Positions 8,649 to 16,176 of a DNA stretch of 40,209 nucleotides are shown in pieces. The stretch covers positions 1 through 40,209 of the forward strand of contig JAFGQK010000068.1 of the NCBI GenBank assembly GCA_016935735.1. The letters run 5' to 3'. The translations under genes and the position numbers were made by a program. Numbering within the stretch: position 1 is the first letter of the stretch; every line of letters begins with the position of its first letter. Source of the DNA: Spirochaetales bacterium (lineage in GTDB: Bacteria > Spirochaetota > Spirochaetia > SZUA-6 > JAFGRV01). Under the pieces are notes generated by a model. The model saw only the letters and a program-made list of their open reading frames with translations, did not search any database and was not told where the DNA came from.

Positions 8649-9004
8649 AAGGTGAACTCCCCTATATACTCATTTTTACACGAAGAACATGCAAGCGGTA
8701 TCTTTTTTATCACTTTGTGATTAATTTCATTAAGAAAATCAACTAAAAAAGCAAAGTCCTCCGGGAAAAGATTTTCGATTGTCTTTGTCGTGACAAGGCG
8801 GATATCCCCCAGTTTTGTTACCACCCTTGCAAGAAGTACGATATAGAAGTATGCTTCGGATTCTTTTACTCTTACATCACGATAAATATCGAGTAAATCT
8901 CCAACCTTGATAAGACGCATGATACCTTTTACTTTTTTTAGTGTGCCATCCTTATCCGGTATTCCTTTTGGCAGGATAAAGGGGAATTCGGTTCTAATCT
9001 TCAT
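8633..9004 (-). CDS. Tail assembly protein, copy 2
   Basis: This 123-aa protein begins at the ATG giving MKIRTEFPFILPKG, which has AGGAGG about 10 bases upstream; a longer TTG-started frame to 9037 would contain that ribosome site and is less likely. It resembles the small tail-assembly proteins that accompany eCIS and Mu/P2-like tails. It has an opening strand FPFILPKG, a turn with PDKDGTLKKVKGIMRL, a helix DLLDIYRDVRVKES, the segment LARVVTKLGDI, and NLFPEDFAFLVDFLNEIN. It is paralogous to the gene at 10392-10820. Both end with a CxxC motif (here CSSCKNEYIGEF), possibly a half zinc site. An assembly or chaperone role before the tape measure is inferred from position. Confidence 0.65.
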   Translation of the reverse strand: MKIRTEFPFILPKGIPDKDGTLKKVKGIMRLIKVGDLLDIYRDVRVKESEAYFYIVLLARVVTKLGDIRLVTTKTIENLFPEDFAFLVDFLNEINHKVIKKIPLACSSCKNEYIGEFTLLGEH

Positions 9005-9046
9005 AATACCAATTTCCTCCTGTAAAGATAAAAACAAAAAAAGAAT

Positions 9047-9256
9047 TCATTCTGTTTCCTCCGGATTCAACTGTACCCCTTTTCCCTCAAACCATTCTGC
9101 AACAAACCGGTTCATCCGGGAAAGGACACTCTTATTCACCGGTTCAAAGGCAAACTCATCATAGAGTGCATTCTTCAAATCCTTTTCATAATTCTCATAT
9201 TGAGGGGGAAGATTAATCAAAATATCACCGGTTTGTTTATCAAGACTCACGATCAT
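9047..9256 (-). CDS. Small unknown protein of the assembly cassette
   Basis: This 69-residue protein is not recognised. It opens with a short strand pair (MIVSLDKQTGDILINLP) followed by two helices, the second rich in aromatic and charged residues (NRFVAEWFEGKG). It has no signal peptide. Its ATG follows directly after the TAG stop of the upstream gene (TAGATG), which implies translational coupling, and it sits between that gene and tail-assembly copy 2. A role in particle assembly is guessed from position only. Confidence 0.6.
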   Translation of the reverse strand: MIVSLDKQTGDILINLPPQYENYEKDLKNALYDEFAFEPVNKSVLSRMNRFVAEWFEGKGVQLNPEETE

Positions 9257-9673
9257 CTAATCCATCTCCAGTTTTCCAAATCGTCCACAGGAAGGCTGAC
9301 CATTTTCACTTTGTTTATCCCTGGATAACTTATCCCTGGATAATTCCGTATCATTTACTTCCTGGTTATTCTTTATAATTTCTTCTGTTAATTGATATTT
9401 TTTCCCTTCAATAGAGATAAAGACACTTTCCCCTTCTATGGAAAAATGATCCAGTTCTTTCATTGAATAGTGATTCTTTAAATCCCGTATGATTTCTGTA
9501 AATGAGATTACTCCTTTCCCTGCTTTTGGTGAATTTCCACCCATATCCTGAATTCCTTCATATGAAAGACCGCGATCGATGACATATATCTTTAAAATAT
9601 AGATCAAGGTTTCCCGTAACATGTCTGTTTCCATTGTATTAATGGCCTTTGCCAGATTTTCAATAATAGTCAT
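9257..9673 (-). CDS. Small unknown protein with duplicated LSRDK
   Basis: This 138-residue protein is not recognised. The N-terminal half is helical (METDMLRETLIYILKIYVIDRG). A Gly/Lys linker leads to a helix and a short strand pair (FSIEGESVFISIEGKKYQL), and the C-terminus is polar and probably disordered. The tail contains LSRDKLSRDK, created by a 15-bp tandem DNA duplication. The gene lies between the pentapeptide protein and the 69-aa gene and directly abuts the latter. No function can be given. Confidence 0.6.
   Translation of the reverse strand: MTIIENLAKAINTMETDMLRETLIYILKIYVIDRGLSYEGIQDMGGNSPKAGKGVISFTEIIRDLKNHYSMKELDHFSIEGESVFISIEGKKYQLTEEIIKNNQEVNDTELSRDKLSRDKQSENGQPSCGRFGKLEMD
9315..9344. 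repeat. 15-bp tandem duplication
   Basis: TTATCCCTGGATAAC is followed immediately by TTATCCCTGGATAAT, two copies differing at the last base. It lies in frame within the 138-aa gene and doubles the residues LSRDK. Probably a slippage product in a disordered tail. Confidence 0.8.
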
Positions 9674-9682
9674 AATTGAACT

Positions 9683-10387
9683 CTACTTAAAAATATTACT
9701 CCTCTCCTGTGAGTTTGTCAACTTTCCGGGAATGATCCCCTGTTCATCAATGATACAATTAATAAAACTGCTGTAAAGCAGGTCTGTTTCATCCAGGTTT
9801 GTCCCGGTGAAATCACAACCTATGAAAACAGAATGACCGAATTCCGCACCGATAAGATTAATAAAAGAAAATGAACAATCAATCAGCATGGAATTCGTAA
9901 AAGTGGCCTTCTGGAGGGTTGACAGATCATCTTTTTCTCCAGCCTGGAATGCCACTTTTATAAGAATACTCTTATCGAATTTCGCTTTATACATCTGACA
10001 TGTATAAAAAACAGAATCGGTTATTCGTGTTCCTGTTAATCGTATACTGTGTGCAATACAGTTTTCAAAACGTGTTTTATGTATTGTTGCATGAGAAAAA
10101 TCTGCTTTAATCGAATGACAATACAAAAATTTACTTTCCTGGATTTGTGAATTCATCGCCTGAATAGAATTGGAATTTGACTGTTCAAAGATAACATTCT
10201 GACAAATCATCTCCTTAAGAAGAGCCCTGTCCAGATACGATTGTTTTATGGATACATTATGAAACCGGATACCGGGGCACTCGATATCAGATAAATCATT
10301 ATTGATAATCGTGTCACCGGAGAATATTCCTGTTTCTTTATAGTGATTAAGTACAAGCTCTTTTGTACAGTTTTCATAGCAGGCCAT
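9683..10387 (-). CDS. Pentapeptide-repeat protein in the eCIS operon
   Basis: This 234-aa protein begins with MACYENCTKEL and is then almost entirely pentapeptide repeats (pattern A/C-D/x-L/F-x-x), for example FSHATIHKTRFENCIAHS and FTNSMLIDCSFSFINLIGAE. It should form a right-handed quadrilateral beta helix. The open frame runs on upstream to 10609 within the preceding gene, but that extension has no repeats and overlaps another conserved gene, so I start at the ATG at 10387, just after the TAA of tail-assembly copy 1. No signal peptide. Pentapeptide proteins have varied roles, including effectors and scaffolds. A baseplate or fibre accessory, or a cargo, is possible. Confidence 0.75.
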   Translation of the reverse strand: MACYENCTKELVLNHYKETGIFSGDTIINNDLSDIECPGIRFHNVSIKQSYLDRALLKEMICQNVIFEQSNSNSIQAMNSQIQESKFLYCHSIKADFSHATIHKTRFENCIAHSIRLTGTRITDSVFYTCQMYKAKFDKSILIKVAFQAGEKDDLSTLQKATFTNSMLIDCSFSFINLIGAEFGHSVFIGCDFTGTNLDETDLLYSSFINCIIDEQGIIPGKLTNSQERSNIFK

Positions 10388-10391
10388 CGTA

Positions 10392-10820
10392 TTATGACAC
10401 CCCTTTTCCTTCATCCTTTTTTGTTTCTTCTTTTCCCGGGTTTGAAAAGTAATAATGCATGTTTTCAAACAGATTTGCCATCCCGATTTCATCAATATTC
10501 CCGCATGCAGGACATCGAGCCTCCATTTTTCGTTCACTGGAGCTGTTGATTTCCCTGTACAGTATCTGGAGGTAAAGAAAGTCCACCTCAAAAAGCCCTT
10601 CGATGACATCAGGTCCGATTTCTTTTAATGTTCCCAGGTTTACCAGTACCCTGCTGAGCATAAGAATGTCCCCATATCTCAGATTTTCTTTCTGGCTTGC
10701 CTGTATACTCAATTCATCATATGCTGTCGCAGGACGCATTTTCCCCTTGCGGTGTATCACCCCTTCCTTATCAATATAACCGAGCGGCAATGTAAAGGTC
10801 ACTTCGCCATACTCCATCAT
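10392..10820 (-). CDS. Tail assembly protein, copy 1
   Basis: This 142-aa protein is the better conserved of two paralogues. It has the strand VTFTLPLGYIDKEGVIHRKG, then KMRPATAYDELS, ILMLSRVLVNLGTLKEIGPD, and VIEGLFEVDFLYLQILYREIN. These are hallmarks of a small protein found next to tube and hub genes in eCIS and contractile phage tails. A CPACG segment may bind zinc with other residues. AGGAG lies just upstream of an ATGATG start. It follows DUF2997 with one base between them, so the two are probably coupled. Likely a tail assembly factor; biochemical role not established from sequence. Confidence 0.7.
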   Translation of the reverse strand: MMEYGEVTFTLPLGYIDKEGVIHRKGKMRPATAYDELSIQASQKENLRYGDILMLSRVLVNLGTLKEIGPDVIEGLFEVDFLYLQILYREINSSSERKMEARCPACGNIDEIGMANLFENMHYYFSNPGKEETKKDEGKGVS

Positions 10821-10821
10821 T

Positions 10822-11025
10822 TTACTCCTGTTTTGTTATTTTTATGTCAGCTTCTGTTTCCTCCTTGTAATATTCAGAGGTTTTCTCCCTGTTTATTACC
10901 ACTCCCAATTCCTCTTCAAGCTCTTTTGTAATATCCACACACATTGGACCATTCACCCCTTTTACCTCTATCTCGACCTTTCCATTGGGAGTAATGGTAA
11001 TATTAAGATCATGTCTTTTTGCCAT
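10822..11025 (-). CDS. DUF2997 protein
   Basis: This 67-aa protein matches the DUF2997 pattern: a beta hairpin NITITPNGKVEIEVKGVNGP, a Cys in MCVDITKELEEELGVV, then an acidic helix (relatives have K.I.I.I.PDG.V...T.GF.G..C...T..LE..LG). DUF2997 genes usually sit beside DUF1257 (Ycf35) and a Ycf46-like AAA ATPase in cyanobacteria and other bacteria. Here the AAA gene is immediately upstream, and a DUF1257 gene lies at 22722. A strong AGGAGG site precedes the ATG. No biochemical function is known to me; a partner or adaptor for the ATPase is plausible. Confidence 0.75.
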   Translation of the reverse strand: MAKRHDLNITITPNGKVEIEVKGVNGPMCVDITKELEEELGVVINREKTSEYYKEETEADIKITKQE

Positions 11026-11039
11026 TTCTTTTCCTCCTG

Positions 11040-12614
11040 TTATTTCATCTCAATCTTTCTGTAATTCTCTTCTTCATCCTCATAACCGGCCAGACTCGCT
11101 TTTCTGGCCCTTGTTTTGGCCCATTCCCTTATTGTCGTAATTGTTTCCTTCATGGTCTGGGAAAGAGGAATCATATCCTTTGTACAATTGACAAGCCTTT
11201 CATCATTCACATCCTCGCCGCACTCAAATGCATCATAAAGCCCGGAAATAATGATCTCTTCTATCTCTGAACCTGAATACCCTGCTGTCACCTCTGCCAG
11301 ATGGTCCAGGTTGAATAGTTCCGGATTTCTGTTCCTTTTCTTTAAGTGAATGGAAAAAATTTCCTTTCTTTCGATCTTCGTGGGCAGATCGATATAGAAT
11401 ATTTCATCGAACCTTCCCTTTCTGAGGAGTTCGGGCGGGAGCTGTGAAATGTTGTTGGATGTTGCGAAAACAAATACAGAGCTTTCCTTTTCCTGCAGCC
11501 AGGTAAGAAATGTCCCGAACACCCGTGCTGTGGTGCCTGCATCTGACACATTCGAAGAACCAATACCGGAAAATCCCTTTTCAAGTTCATCGAGCCAGAG
11601 TATGGAAGGGGCGATTGATTCTGCTGTCTGTATGGCCCGTCTTATATTTTCCTCGCTGCTTCCCACGAGACTCGAGAATACCTTTCCCACATCGAGCCGT
11701 AAAAGCGGGAATTTCCACAGGGAACTTATTGCTTTTGCTGTGAGTGATTTTCCGCAACCTGGTATTCCGATAAGAAGTATTCCTTTGGGCTGGGGTAGGC
11801 CGAACTTACGGGCTTCTTCCGTAAATGCCAGGCCTCTTCTTTTCAACCATGCTTTCAGGTTTTCCAGCCCGCCAATATCCTGGAAATCCTGCAAGGCTTT
11901 ATAATATTCAAGCACACCGGATTTCCTGATAATCTGTTCTTTTTCCGATAAAATGATATCGATATCAAAATCACCGGTCTGGACAAGGGATTTTGCAAAC
12001 ACATTTTCCGCTTCCTCGGCAGTAAGTCCCAGGGCGGCATCAATCACCCTGCTTCTAAGCATTGGGTCATTATATGCTTTTGCCTGCGACGGATTATCTA
12101 TTACACGGAGTATTACTTCAATAATCTGATCGATCTCCTCTTTGGATGGAAGATCAAAGTCGATAAGGGCGATCGCCTTTTCCAGTTCGATTGGAATAGT
12201 AATAACCGGTGAAAGAATGAAAATATTCTTGTAATCATTCTTTATTTCCCTGTTTGCATCCCGTAATTTACGCATAACAACAGGGTCTTTCATATACGGA
12301 TGAAAATCCCTTAAAACAAAGAATCCTTCCACCTCCGCTTCTATAATGTAATCCAGGACTTTAAGCGGTTCCCTTAACTCGGAAAGAGACTTGCCTTCAA
12401 TACTCTCCAGGCCTTTTGTAATTGACCATATAAAAATTTCCTTTTTTCTTTCCTTTTTCGCTCTTTCCAGGGCTATTTTTTTTATGGCTTCCTCGACCCT
12501 GGATTCCTCACTGGAAACAATGTACATAATCGAATAGCGGGCCCGGATAAGATATTCGATCCTTTTCAGTATTGATAGTTTCTTTCTTGTAATCACTCTT
12601 TTTATTACCCTCAA
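11040..12614 (-). CDS. Ycf46-like AAA+ ATPase
   Basis: This 524-aa protein has an N-terminal non-catalytic domain (residues 1-230) resembling the inactive P-loop-like half of Ycf46 proteins (IMYIVSSEESRVEEAI, then LRDFHPYMKDPVVMRKLRD and FILSPVITIPIELEKAI). A C-terminal AAA domain follows, with Walker A GIPGCGKS (283-290), Walker B SILWLDELEK (337-346), sensor 1 ATSNN and the Arg finger region LLRKGRFDEIF. It is distinct from the Afp15-type ATPase at 385. The start is unsure: TTG at 12614 is close to GAAGGA, while a GTG six codons later follows GAGGG. It is 14 bases after the radical SAM gene and 14 before DUF2997, so they form one unit. A remodelling or assembly ATPase is inferred. Confidence 0.8.
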   Translation of the reverse strand: MRVIKRVITRKKLSILKRIEYLIRARYSIMYIVSSEESRVEEAIKKIALERAKKERKKEIFIWSITKGLESIEGKSLSELREPLKVLDYIIEAEVEGFFVLRDFHPYMKDPVVMRKLRDANREIKNDYKNIFILSPVITIPIELEKAIALIDFDLPSKEEIDQIIEVILRVIDNPSQAKAYNDPMLRSRVIDAALGLTAEEAENVFAKSLVQTGDFDIDIILSEKEQIIRKSGVLEYYKALQDFQDIGGLENLKAWLKRRGLAFTEEARKFGLPQPKGILLIGIPGCGKSLTAKAISSLWKFPLLRLDVGKVFSSLVGSSEENIRRAIQTAESIAPSILWLDELEKGFSGIGSSNVSDAGTTARVFGTFLTWLQEKESSVFVFATSNNISQLPPELLRKGRFDEIFYIDLPTKIERKEIFSIHLKKRNRNPELFNLDHLAEVTAGYSGSEIEEIIISGLYDAFECGEDVNDERLVNCTKDMIPLSQTMKETITTIREWAKTRARKASLAGYEDEEENYRKIEMK

Positions 12615-12628
12615 TTCCTTCTATTTCA

Positions 12629-13192
12629 CTAAAAGCCTGTTGCTTTTAATAGACCGTCGTTTCCTATATGATACTCGGTATAACGGCCTTTTATGAAAAT
12701 ATCATCCTTAAGATATGCATACCTGTCTGTAAGAAACAATACATTCTGATTTCCCGAACCGGCCCATACTGTATCCGGTTTGATATTTTCATCATAAGGA
12801 CCATCGACAAGGATATCGATATGCGTAAGGAACCGGTGAAAGATATCATTTCCTGATTCTAAAAGGGACCGGTATTCATATCCTGTATACGCCATTAAAG
12901 ATAATCCTGAAGCAGTAATGGCTTGTGCAAGCATACAGAGTACCTCTGCCTGGCAGAACGGTTCACCACCGGAAATTGTCACACCCTCTACTCTGGAAAG
13001 AGGTATTTCATTCATTATTTCTTCGATTGACATGAGGTTCTTCGGTACAAAAGGCAGAAGGTCATTATTGAAACATCCTTTACATGAAAAGATACATCCC
13101 TGCACCCATATGACAAACCGTTTTCCCGGTCCATTCACCCGTGATTCAGGGAGGATGCTGTGAACATTTACTTTCTCTTTTGACTGTTTCAT
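12629..13192 (-). CDS. Radical SAM activase-like protein (NrdG/4Fe-4S single cluster type)
   Basis: This 187-aa protein has the radical SAM triad CxxxCxxC (C33, C37, C40, in GCIFSCKGC), the SAM-binding ISGGEPF motif, and the compact size of NrdG/PflA-like activases. The opening NVHSILPESRVNGPGKRFVI is typical of the 4Fe-4S single-cluster family. Such enzymes cut S-adenosylmethionine and often make glycyl radicals, but no glycyl radical enzyme is visible in the window. It is coupled to the Ycf46-like ATPase gene, and relatives occur beside DUF1257/DUF2997/AAA genes in other bacteria as I recall. The substrate is unknown and might be a component of the particle. The ATG has AGGA about 9 bases upstream. 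Confidence 0.8.
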   Translation of the reverse strand: MKQSKEKVNVHSILPESRVNGPGKRFVIWVQGCIFSCKGCFNNDLLPFVPKNLMSIEEIMNEIPLSRVEGVTISGGEPFCQAEVLCMLAQAITASGLSLMAYTGYEYRSLLESGNDIFHRFLTHIDILVDGPYDENIKPDTVWAGSGNQNVLFLTDRYAYLKDDIFIKGRYTEYHIGNDGLLKATGF

Positions 13193-13203
13193 CCCGGTCT
13201 GTC

Positions 13204-13785
13204 CTATCCTTTTTCAACATATCTTTCTTCTACATAATGGAATTCCCTGTCCAGTAATCCCATTATCTCGATATCTATAAAATCCCCATTAACACAGAGT
13301 TCTTCCCGCAATGCCCCTTCTTTTGAAAAACCGAAACTTTTCAATACGGTAATGGTAGCTGTATCTTTTGCACATACTTTAATCCGGATACGGCGAAGAT
13401 GCCACTCGTTAAACGCTTTTTTTAGAAGTATTTTAAGCGGTTCATGTGATACTTTCATTTTTACTGATGTATCATCCATAAAGAGAACAATTTCTGCACG
13501 CCGTTCTATCCAGTCGATATTCCTTAATCCGGTGATCCCGCAAGGGTTGTTTTCCTTTTTATCGATAATAAGAAACAGCCTGTTATTATACCGGTATCCC
13601 GGTAAAGACAATTGTTGTTTAAGCCGGTGAGTCGAATCCGAGAGATTGAGTTCACAGGTATAGATCCTGGAATTCTGTAAGAAATCCTTTTTACCGCATA
13701 ATACCTTAAGCTGTAAAAGTGATTGTTCTTCATACAGTGGATGAAGAATAACATTTTTACCGGTAACAGGGTAATACATCATCAT
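13204..13785 (-). CDS. GNAT acetyltransferase (RimJ/RimL-like)
   Basis: This 193-aa protein has the layout of the Acetyltransf_3 branch of GNAT enzymes. It shows an N-terminal LHPLYEEQ strand-helix, a middle strand PCGITGLRNIDWIERRAEIVLFMDD, helices with LKILLKKAFNEWHLRRIRIKV, and the acetyl-CoA-fold end ATITVLKSFGFSKEGALREE. The usual Q/RxxGxG/A loop is poorly preserved, so activity is uncertain. GAGGAG lies just before three consecutive ATG codons, so the start could be 13785, 13782 or 13779. It lies between the gpD hub and the radical SAM gene and may modify a particle protein or a cargo. The substrate cannot be told from sequence. Confidence 0.7.
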   Translation of the reverse strand: MMMYYPVTGKNVILHPLYEEQSLLQLKVLCGKKDFLQNSRIYTCELNLSDSTHRLKQQLSLPGYRYNNRLFLIIDKKENNPCGITGLRNIDWIERRAEIVLFMDDTSVKMKVSHEPLKILLKKAFNEWHLRRIRIKVCAKDTATITVLKSFGFSKEGALREELCVNGDFIDIEIMGLLDREFHYVEERYVEKG

Positions 13786-13851
13786 CTACTCCTCGGGTAT
13801 TTTATATCAATCCAGAGAATGAAATCCGGAACAAAGAAATGAATCCAACAT

Positions 13852-14907
13852 TTATGTTGCATTTTTTAAAACAGTGAAATGTGTTGTATATCCGGCTGTT
13901 GCGTCAAAGATGTGTTTTACGCTTTCTACATAATACTTGCCGGAGAATCTGCCGCCCAGTTCCTTTAACTCGATCATCATTCCTGCATGAATTTTATAAT
14001 TACCTTGAACCTTCCCGGAACCATGTATATAATTCATCGAATTCTTTGATATAATATCCAGGGCAAGTGCATCCGCGCTTTCCTGGTCCAGGATACTGTT
14101 ATCAAGTATAATCATTTTTGAGTCACCAAAATTCTCTTTTACAATAGAACCGCCAAAAACATCCCTGTCGAACAATTTTTGTATATCATCCACTGTTGCC
14201 GAACCGGTAATTGCTTCACCTTTCTCATTGTCCCATCCCTTTACTTCAACTTCGGAAACAAGATCGCTTGTGTCCGCCTGGACATTGAACTCTAAAAGTG
14301 TCTTACCCCATTCGATTATTACTTCCTCGTTTGATTCATCCGATGGTTGTTTGAACATCAGGGTCTTGTCCTTTACGTGCATATTGCAGTTGTATTTCCT
14401 GGCCATACTCATAAGATAATCATAGTTTGTTTGATTATGCTGCATGGTAAAGAGATGGTTCACACCGATGTCATCGATATCGTCCTTTAAGCCGCATTCC
14501 GATACAATCTCTTTTATGATATCCGCATCGGTCATTTCACTGAACGATCTTGTCTTTTTTCCGCGTAAAAGCCGGTGAATGGCATTACTGCCTTTTATGA
14601 CCAGGATGTCATCACTCTTCATCCGAAACTGCGGATTAATTGCCACAACCTCTCCACTGAACACTTCCTCTATATCGTCCTTGTATCCGAGCATGATCTT
14701 TACTTCTGCACCTTCTGAAAAATCACTTGAGTCTGTCCATTGCCTTAACGTATCGGACATCGTGATAGAAAAAAGGGATGGACGGTCAACCCTCTCGTCC
14801 ACGATAATCTGTTTTACTGCATACTCCTGTTCTGCGGTAAAGCGTGAGCCTTCCAGATAGACGATAAAACATGGTGTTAAACTTTTCATTTCAGAATCTT
14901 GAGCCAC
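13852..14907 (-). CDS. Baseplate hub protein (gpD/VgrG N-terminal type, Afp8-like)
   Basis: This 351-aa protein is a phage late control gpD-family hub. It has a first barrel (TPCFIVYLEGSRFTAEQEYA to RPSLFSITMSD), the VKIMLGYKD and EEVFSGEVVAINPQF strands, the typical insert DADIIKEIVSECGLKDDIDD, HNQTNYDYLMSMARKYNCNM, and a C-terminal GKYYVESVKHIFDATAGY end. It forms the trimeric hub under the tube. It starts with GTG and has AAGGAG at good spacing. Afp8 also carries a gp5-like OB fold and spike. This protein ends right after the hub domains, so the spike must be elsewhere or missing. It follows the LysM gene, as in other eCIS loci. Confidence 0.85.
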   Translation of the reverse strand: MAQDSEMKSLTPCFIVYLEGSRFTAEQEYAVKQIIVDERVDRPSLFSITMSDTLRQWTDSSDFSEGAEVKIMLGYKDDIEEVFSGEVVAINPQFRMKSDDILVIKGSNAIHRLLRGKKTRSFSEMTDADIIKEIVSECGLKDDIDDIGVNHLFTMQHNQTNYDYLMSMARKYNCNMHVKDKTLMFKQPSDESNEEVIIEWGKTLLEFNVQADTSDLVSEVEVKGWDNEKGEAITGSATVDDIQKLFDRDVFGGSIVKENFGDSKMIILDNSILDQESADALALDIISKNSMNYIHGSGKVQGNYKIHAGMMIELKELGGRFSGKYYVESVKHIFDATAGYTTHFTVLKNAT

Positions 14908-14924
14908 TTTTTATCTCCTTCCAG

Positions 14925-15545
14925 CTAATACAGGGGAGGAAGCTTTAAAACAGTTCCCGGCTTCACATTCAAAGGATCCTCGATACTATTGGCATCTGCA
15001 ATCTCTCTCCACATCCTCGGATTATTATATTCCCTGGCTGAAATCGAAGAGAGTGTCTCGCCTTCCCGCAGGATAATACGCTTTGTATGATCGGAAGAAT
15101 GCCGGGGTTTTTCCTTTACCTGGCTTGCAGCAGTCGAATATTCTTTAAAAAGTACTTTGAGGATAGCCCTGATCGGTGTTCCATCATTTAAAAACATGGT
15201 AAATCTCTGCACCAGGTCTTCCAGTACACACTTGAATTTCAGTTTGCCCCAGGAAAAAAGAAGAAGCGGCGGCCTGTGTTCATCAGGGTCGACAAGCATA
15301 AGGTTTTCTATTTTATCTGTGTATGCCCTTACATCGGTCTTTTCCTCGGATGTGTCAAAGAATAATTCCATCGAAAGTCGTTTTCGTTCTCCCAGGGTAA
15401 ATTCAACAGCAGGAGAATCGAGACCCTGAATGTCCTGTTCCCTCCACGGAGTTTTCTTTTCTATAATATATTCTTTGGGATTAAAGAGAACTTCGACATC
15501 CTCATCTTTATCAAGATTTTTTATAACAGCTTTCTCCAAACCCAT
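14925..15545 (-). CDS. LysM baseplate adaptor (Afp7-like, CIS tube family)
   Basis: This 206-aa protein has the N-terminal CIS-tube-type domain (KAVIKNLDKDEDVEVLFNPK, then FTLGERKRLSMELFFDTSEE and PLLLFSWGKLKFKCVLEDLV). A C-terminal LysM domain (about 157-204) has RIILREGETLSSISAREY and LNVKPGTVLKLPP. In eCIS and T4-like particles such proteins (Afp7/gp53-like) join tube, hub and wedge; the LysM fold there is structural as often as peptidoglycan-binding. It lies between tube 2 and the hub, matching the Afp5-Afp7-Afp8 order. AAAGGA precedes the ATG. Confidence 0.9.
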   Translation of the reverse strand: MGLEKAVIKNLDKDEDVEVLFNPKEYIIEKKTPWREQDIQGLDSPAVEFTLGERKRLSMELFFDTSEEKTDVRAYTDKIENLMLVDPDEHRPPLLLFSWGKLKFKCVLEDLVQRFTMFLNDGTPIRAILKVLFKEYSTAASQVKEKPRHSSDHTKRIILREGETLSSISAREYNNPRMWREIADANSIEDPLNVKPGTVLKLPPLY

Positions 15546-15594
15546 GCTCTATTCCTTTCTCTTTGTAGATTTATTTCAAATGAAACCACAAATA

Positions 15595-15660
15595 ACATTT
15601 CTCGGATCTATCGGTAAAATCAAAATCCGTGTAATTTGTGAAATCTGTATTTCATCTTTT
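15595..15660. repeat. Possible dispersed repeat remnant
   Basis: The gap between tube 2 and the LysM gene contains AATCCGTGTAATTTGTGAAAT followed by CTGT, which resembles the short GTGTAATxxGTGAAATCTGTG-type repeats scattered in many bacterial genomes. No second copy was noticed in this window, so this is only a resemblance. Confidence 0.3.
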
Positions 15661-15687
15661 CTTCCACTCATTTACCTATCCATGTGC

Positions 15688-16131
15688 TTAACCAACTTCC
15701 AGGCCTTCATGAGCAATTTCGATACGTTCTATCGCAACTCCAGGGACATTCACCCCAAGCTCCGGTCCTACCCACCTGCAGGGAATTGCCCTGAAAAAAT
15801 TCCATCGCTTAAGTTCCTTTCCCGCCGCATTGTACATAATAATTGAACCGTCTTTTCTTTCGATCTTGTCATCGGTTAAAACCGTATTCTTATACCAATC
15901 GTACAGGTCGTTATTACTTGAAACACCATTTTCAAGTATGATATTGGGAAATCTTGTCCTGCCTATAAACTTATGAGTATTCGTATTTAATCCGCCTTCT
16001 TCAACTTCATAGATATATGTTTCAGCTTCCAGTCCTTCACATTTGGTAAATTTTGCAGATTGAATTCCTTCTATCTCTATACCGAAAAAAACAGGGATAA
16101 AAATTTCATTGTTATCATTTTCCTCTGCCAT
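15688..16131 (-). CDS. Tail tube protein 2 (gp19-like, Afp5-type)
   Basis: This 147-aa tube protein starts at MAEENDNNEIF, where AAGGAGGA gives an ideal ribosome site; the frame is open 11 codons further, but that part contains the site itself. Family features are FFGIEIEGIQSAKFTKCEGL, the strand EVEEGGLNTNTHKFIG, LYDWYKNTVLTDD and the closing VAIERIEIAHEGLEVG. Gp19-like proteins stack as hexamers to make the inner tube. The second tube protein in eCIS (Afp5) usually forms the layer near the baseplate. It follows sheath 1 and precedes the LysM adaptor. Confidence 0.9.
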   Translation of the reverse strand: MAEENDNNEIFIPVFFGIEIEGIQSAKFTKCEGLEAETYIYEVEEGGLNTNTHKFIGRTRFPNIILENGVSSNNDLYDWYKNTVLTDDKIERKDGSIIMYNAAGKELKRWNFFRAIPCRWVGPELGVNVPGVAIERIEIAHEGLEVG

Positions 16132-16176
16132 TGCAGGTCCTCCTTCAAATCTTATAAAGACCAACTCATTAATGAC

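Noticed and set aside
9005..9037. TTG start for tail-assembly copy 2
   Set aside because: The extra 11 codons contain the AGGAGG ribosome site of the internal ATG.
10388..10609. N-terminal extension of the pentapeptide protein frame
   Set aside because: The frame is open, but it overlaps the conserved tail-assembly gene, has no pentapeptide pattern and no good ribosome site. The ATG at 10387 just after the neighbour's stop is simpler.
15430..15846. + strand frame of 138 codons across the LysM and tube 2 genes
   Set aside because: It is the antisense shadow of two clear structural genes and has no protein-like pattern.
16132..16164. Upstream start for tube protein 2
   Set aside because: The extra residues come from the ribosome site AAGGAGGA; tube proteins of this family start at the position of MAEEND.
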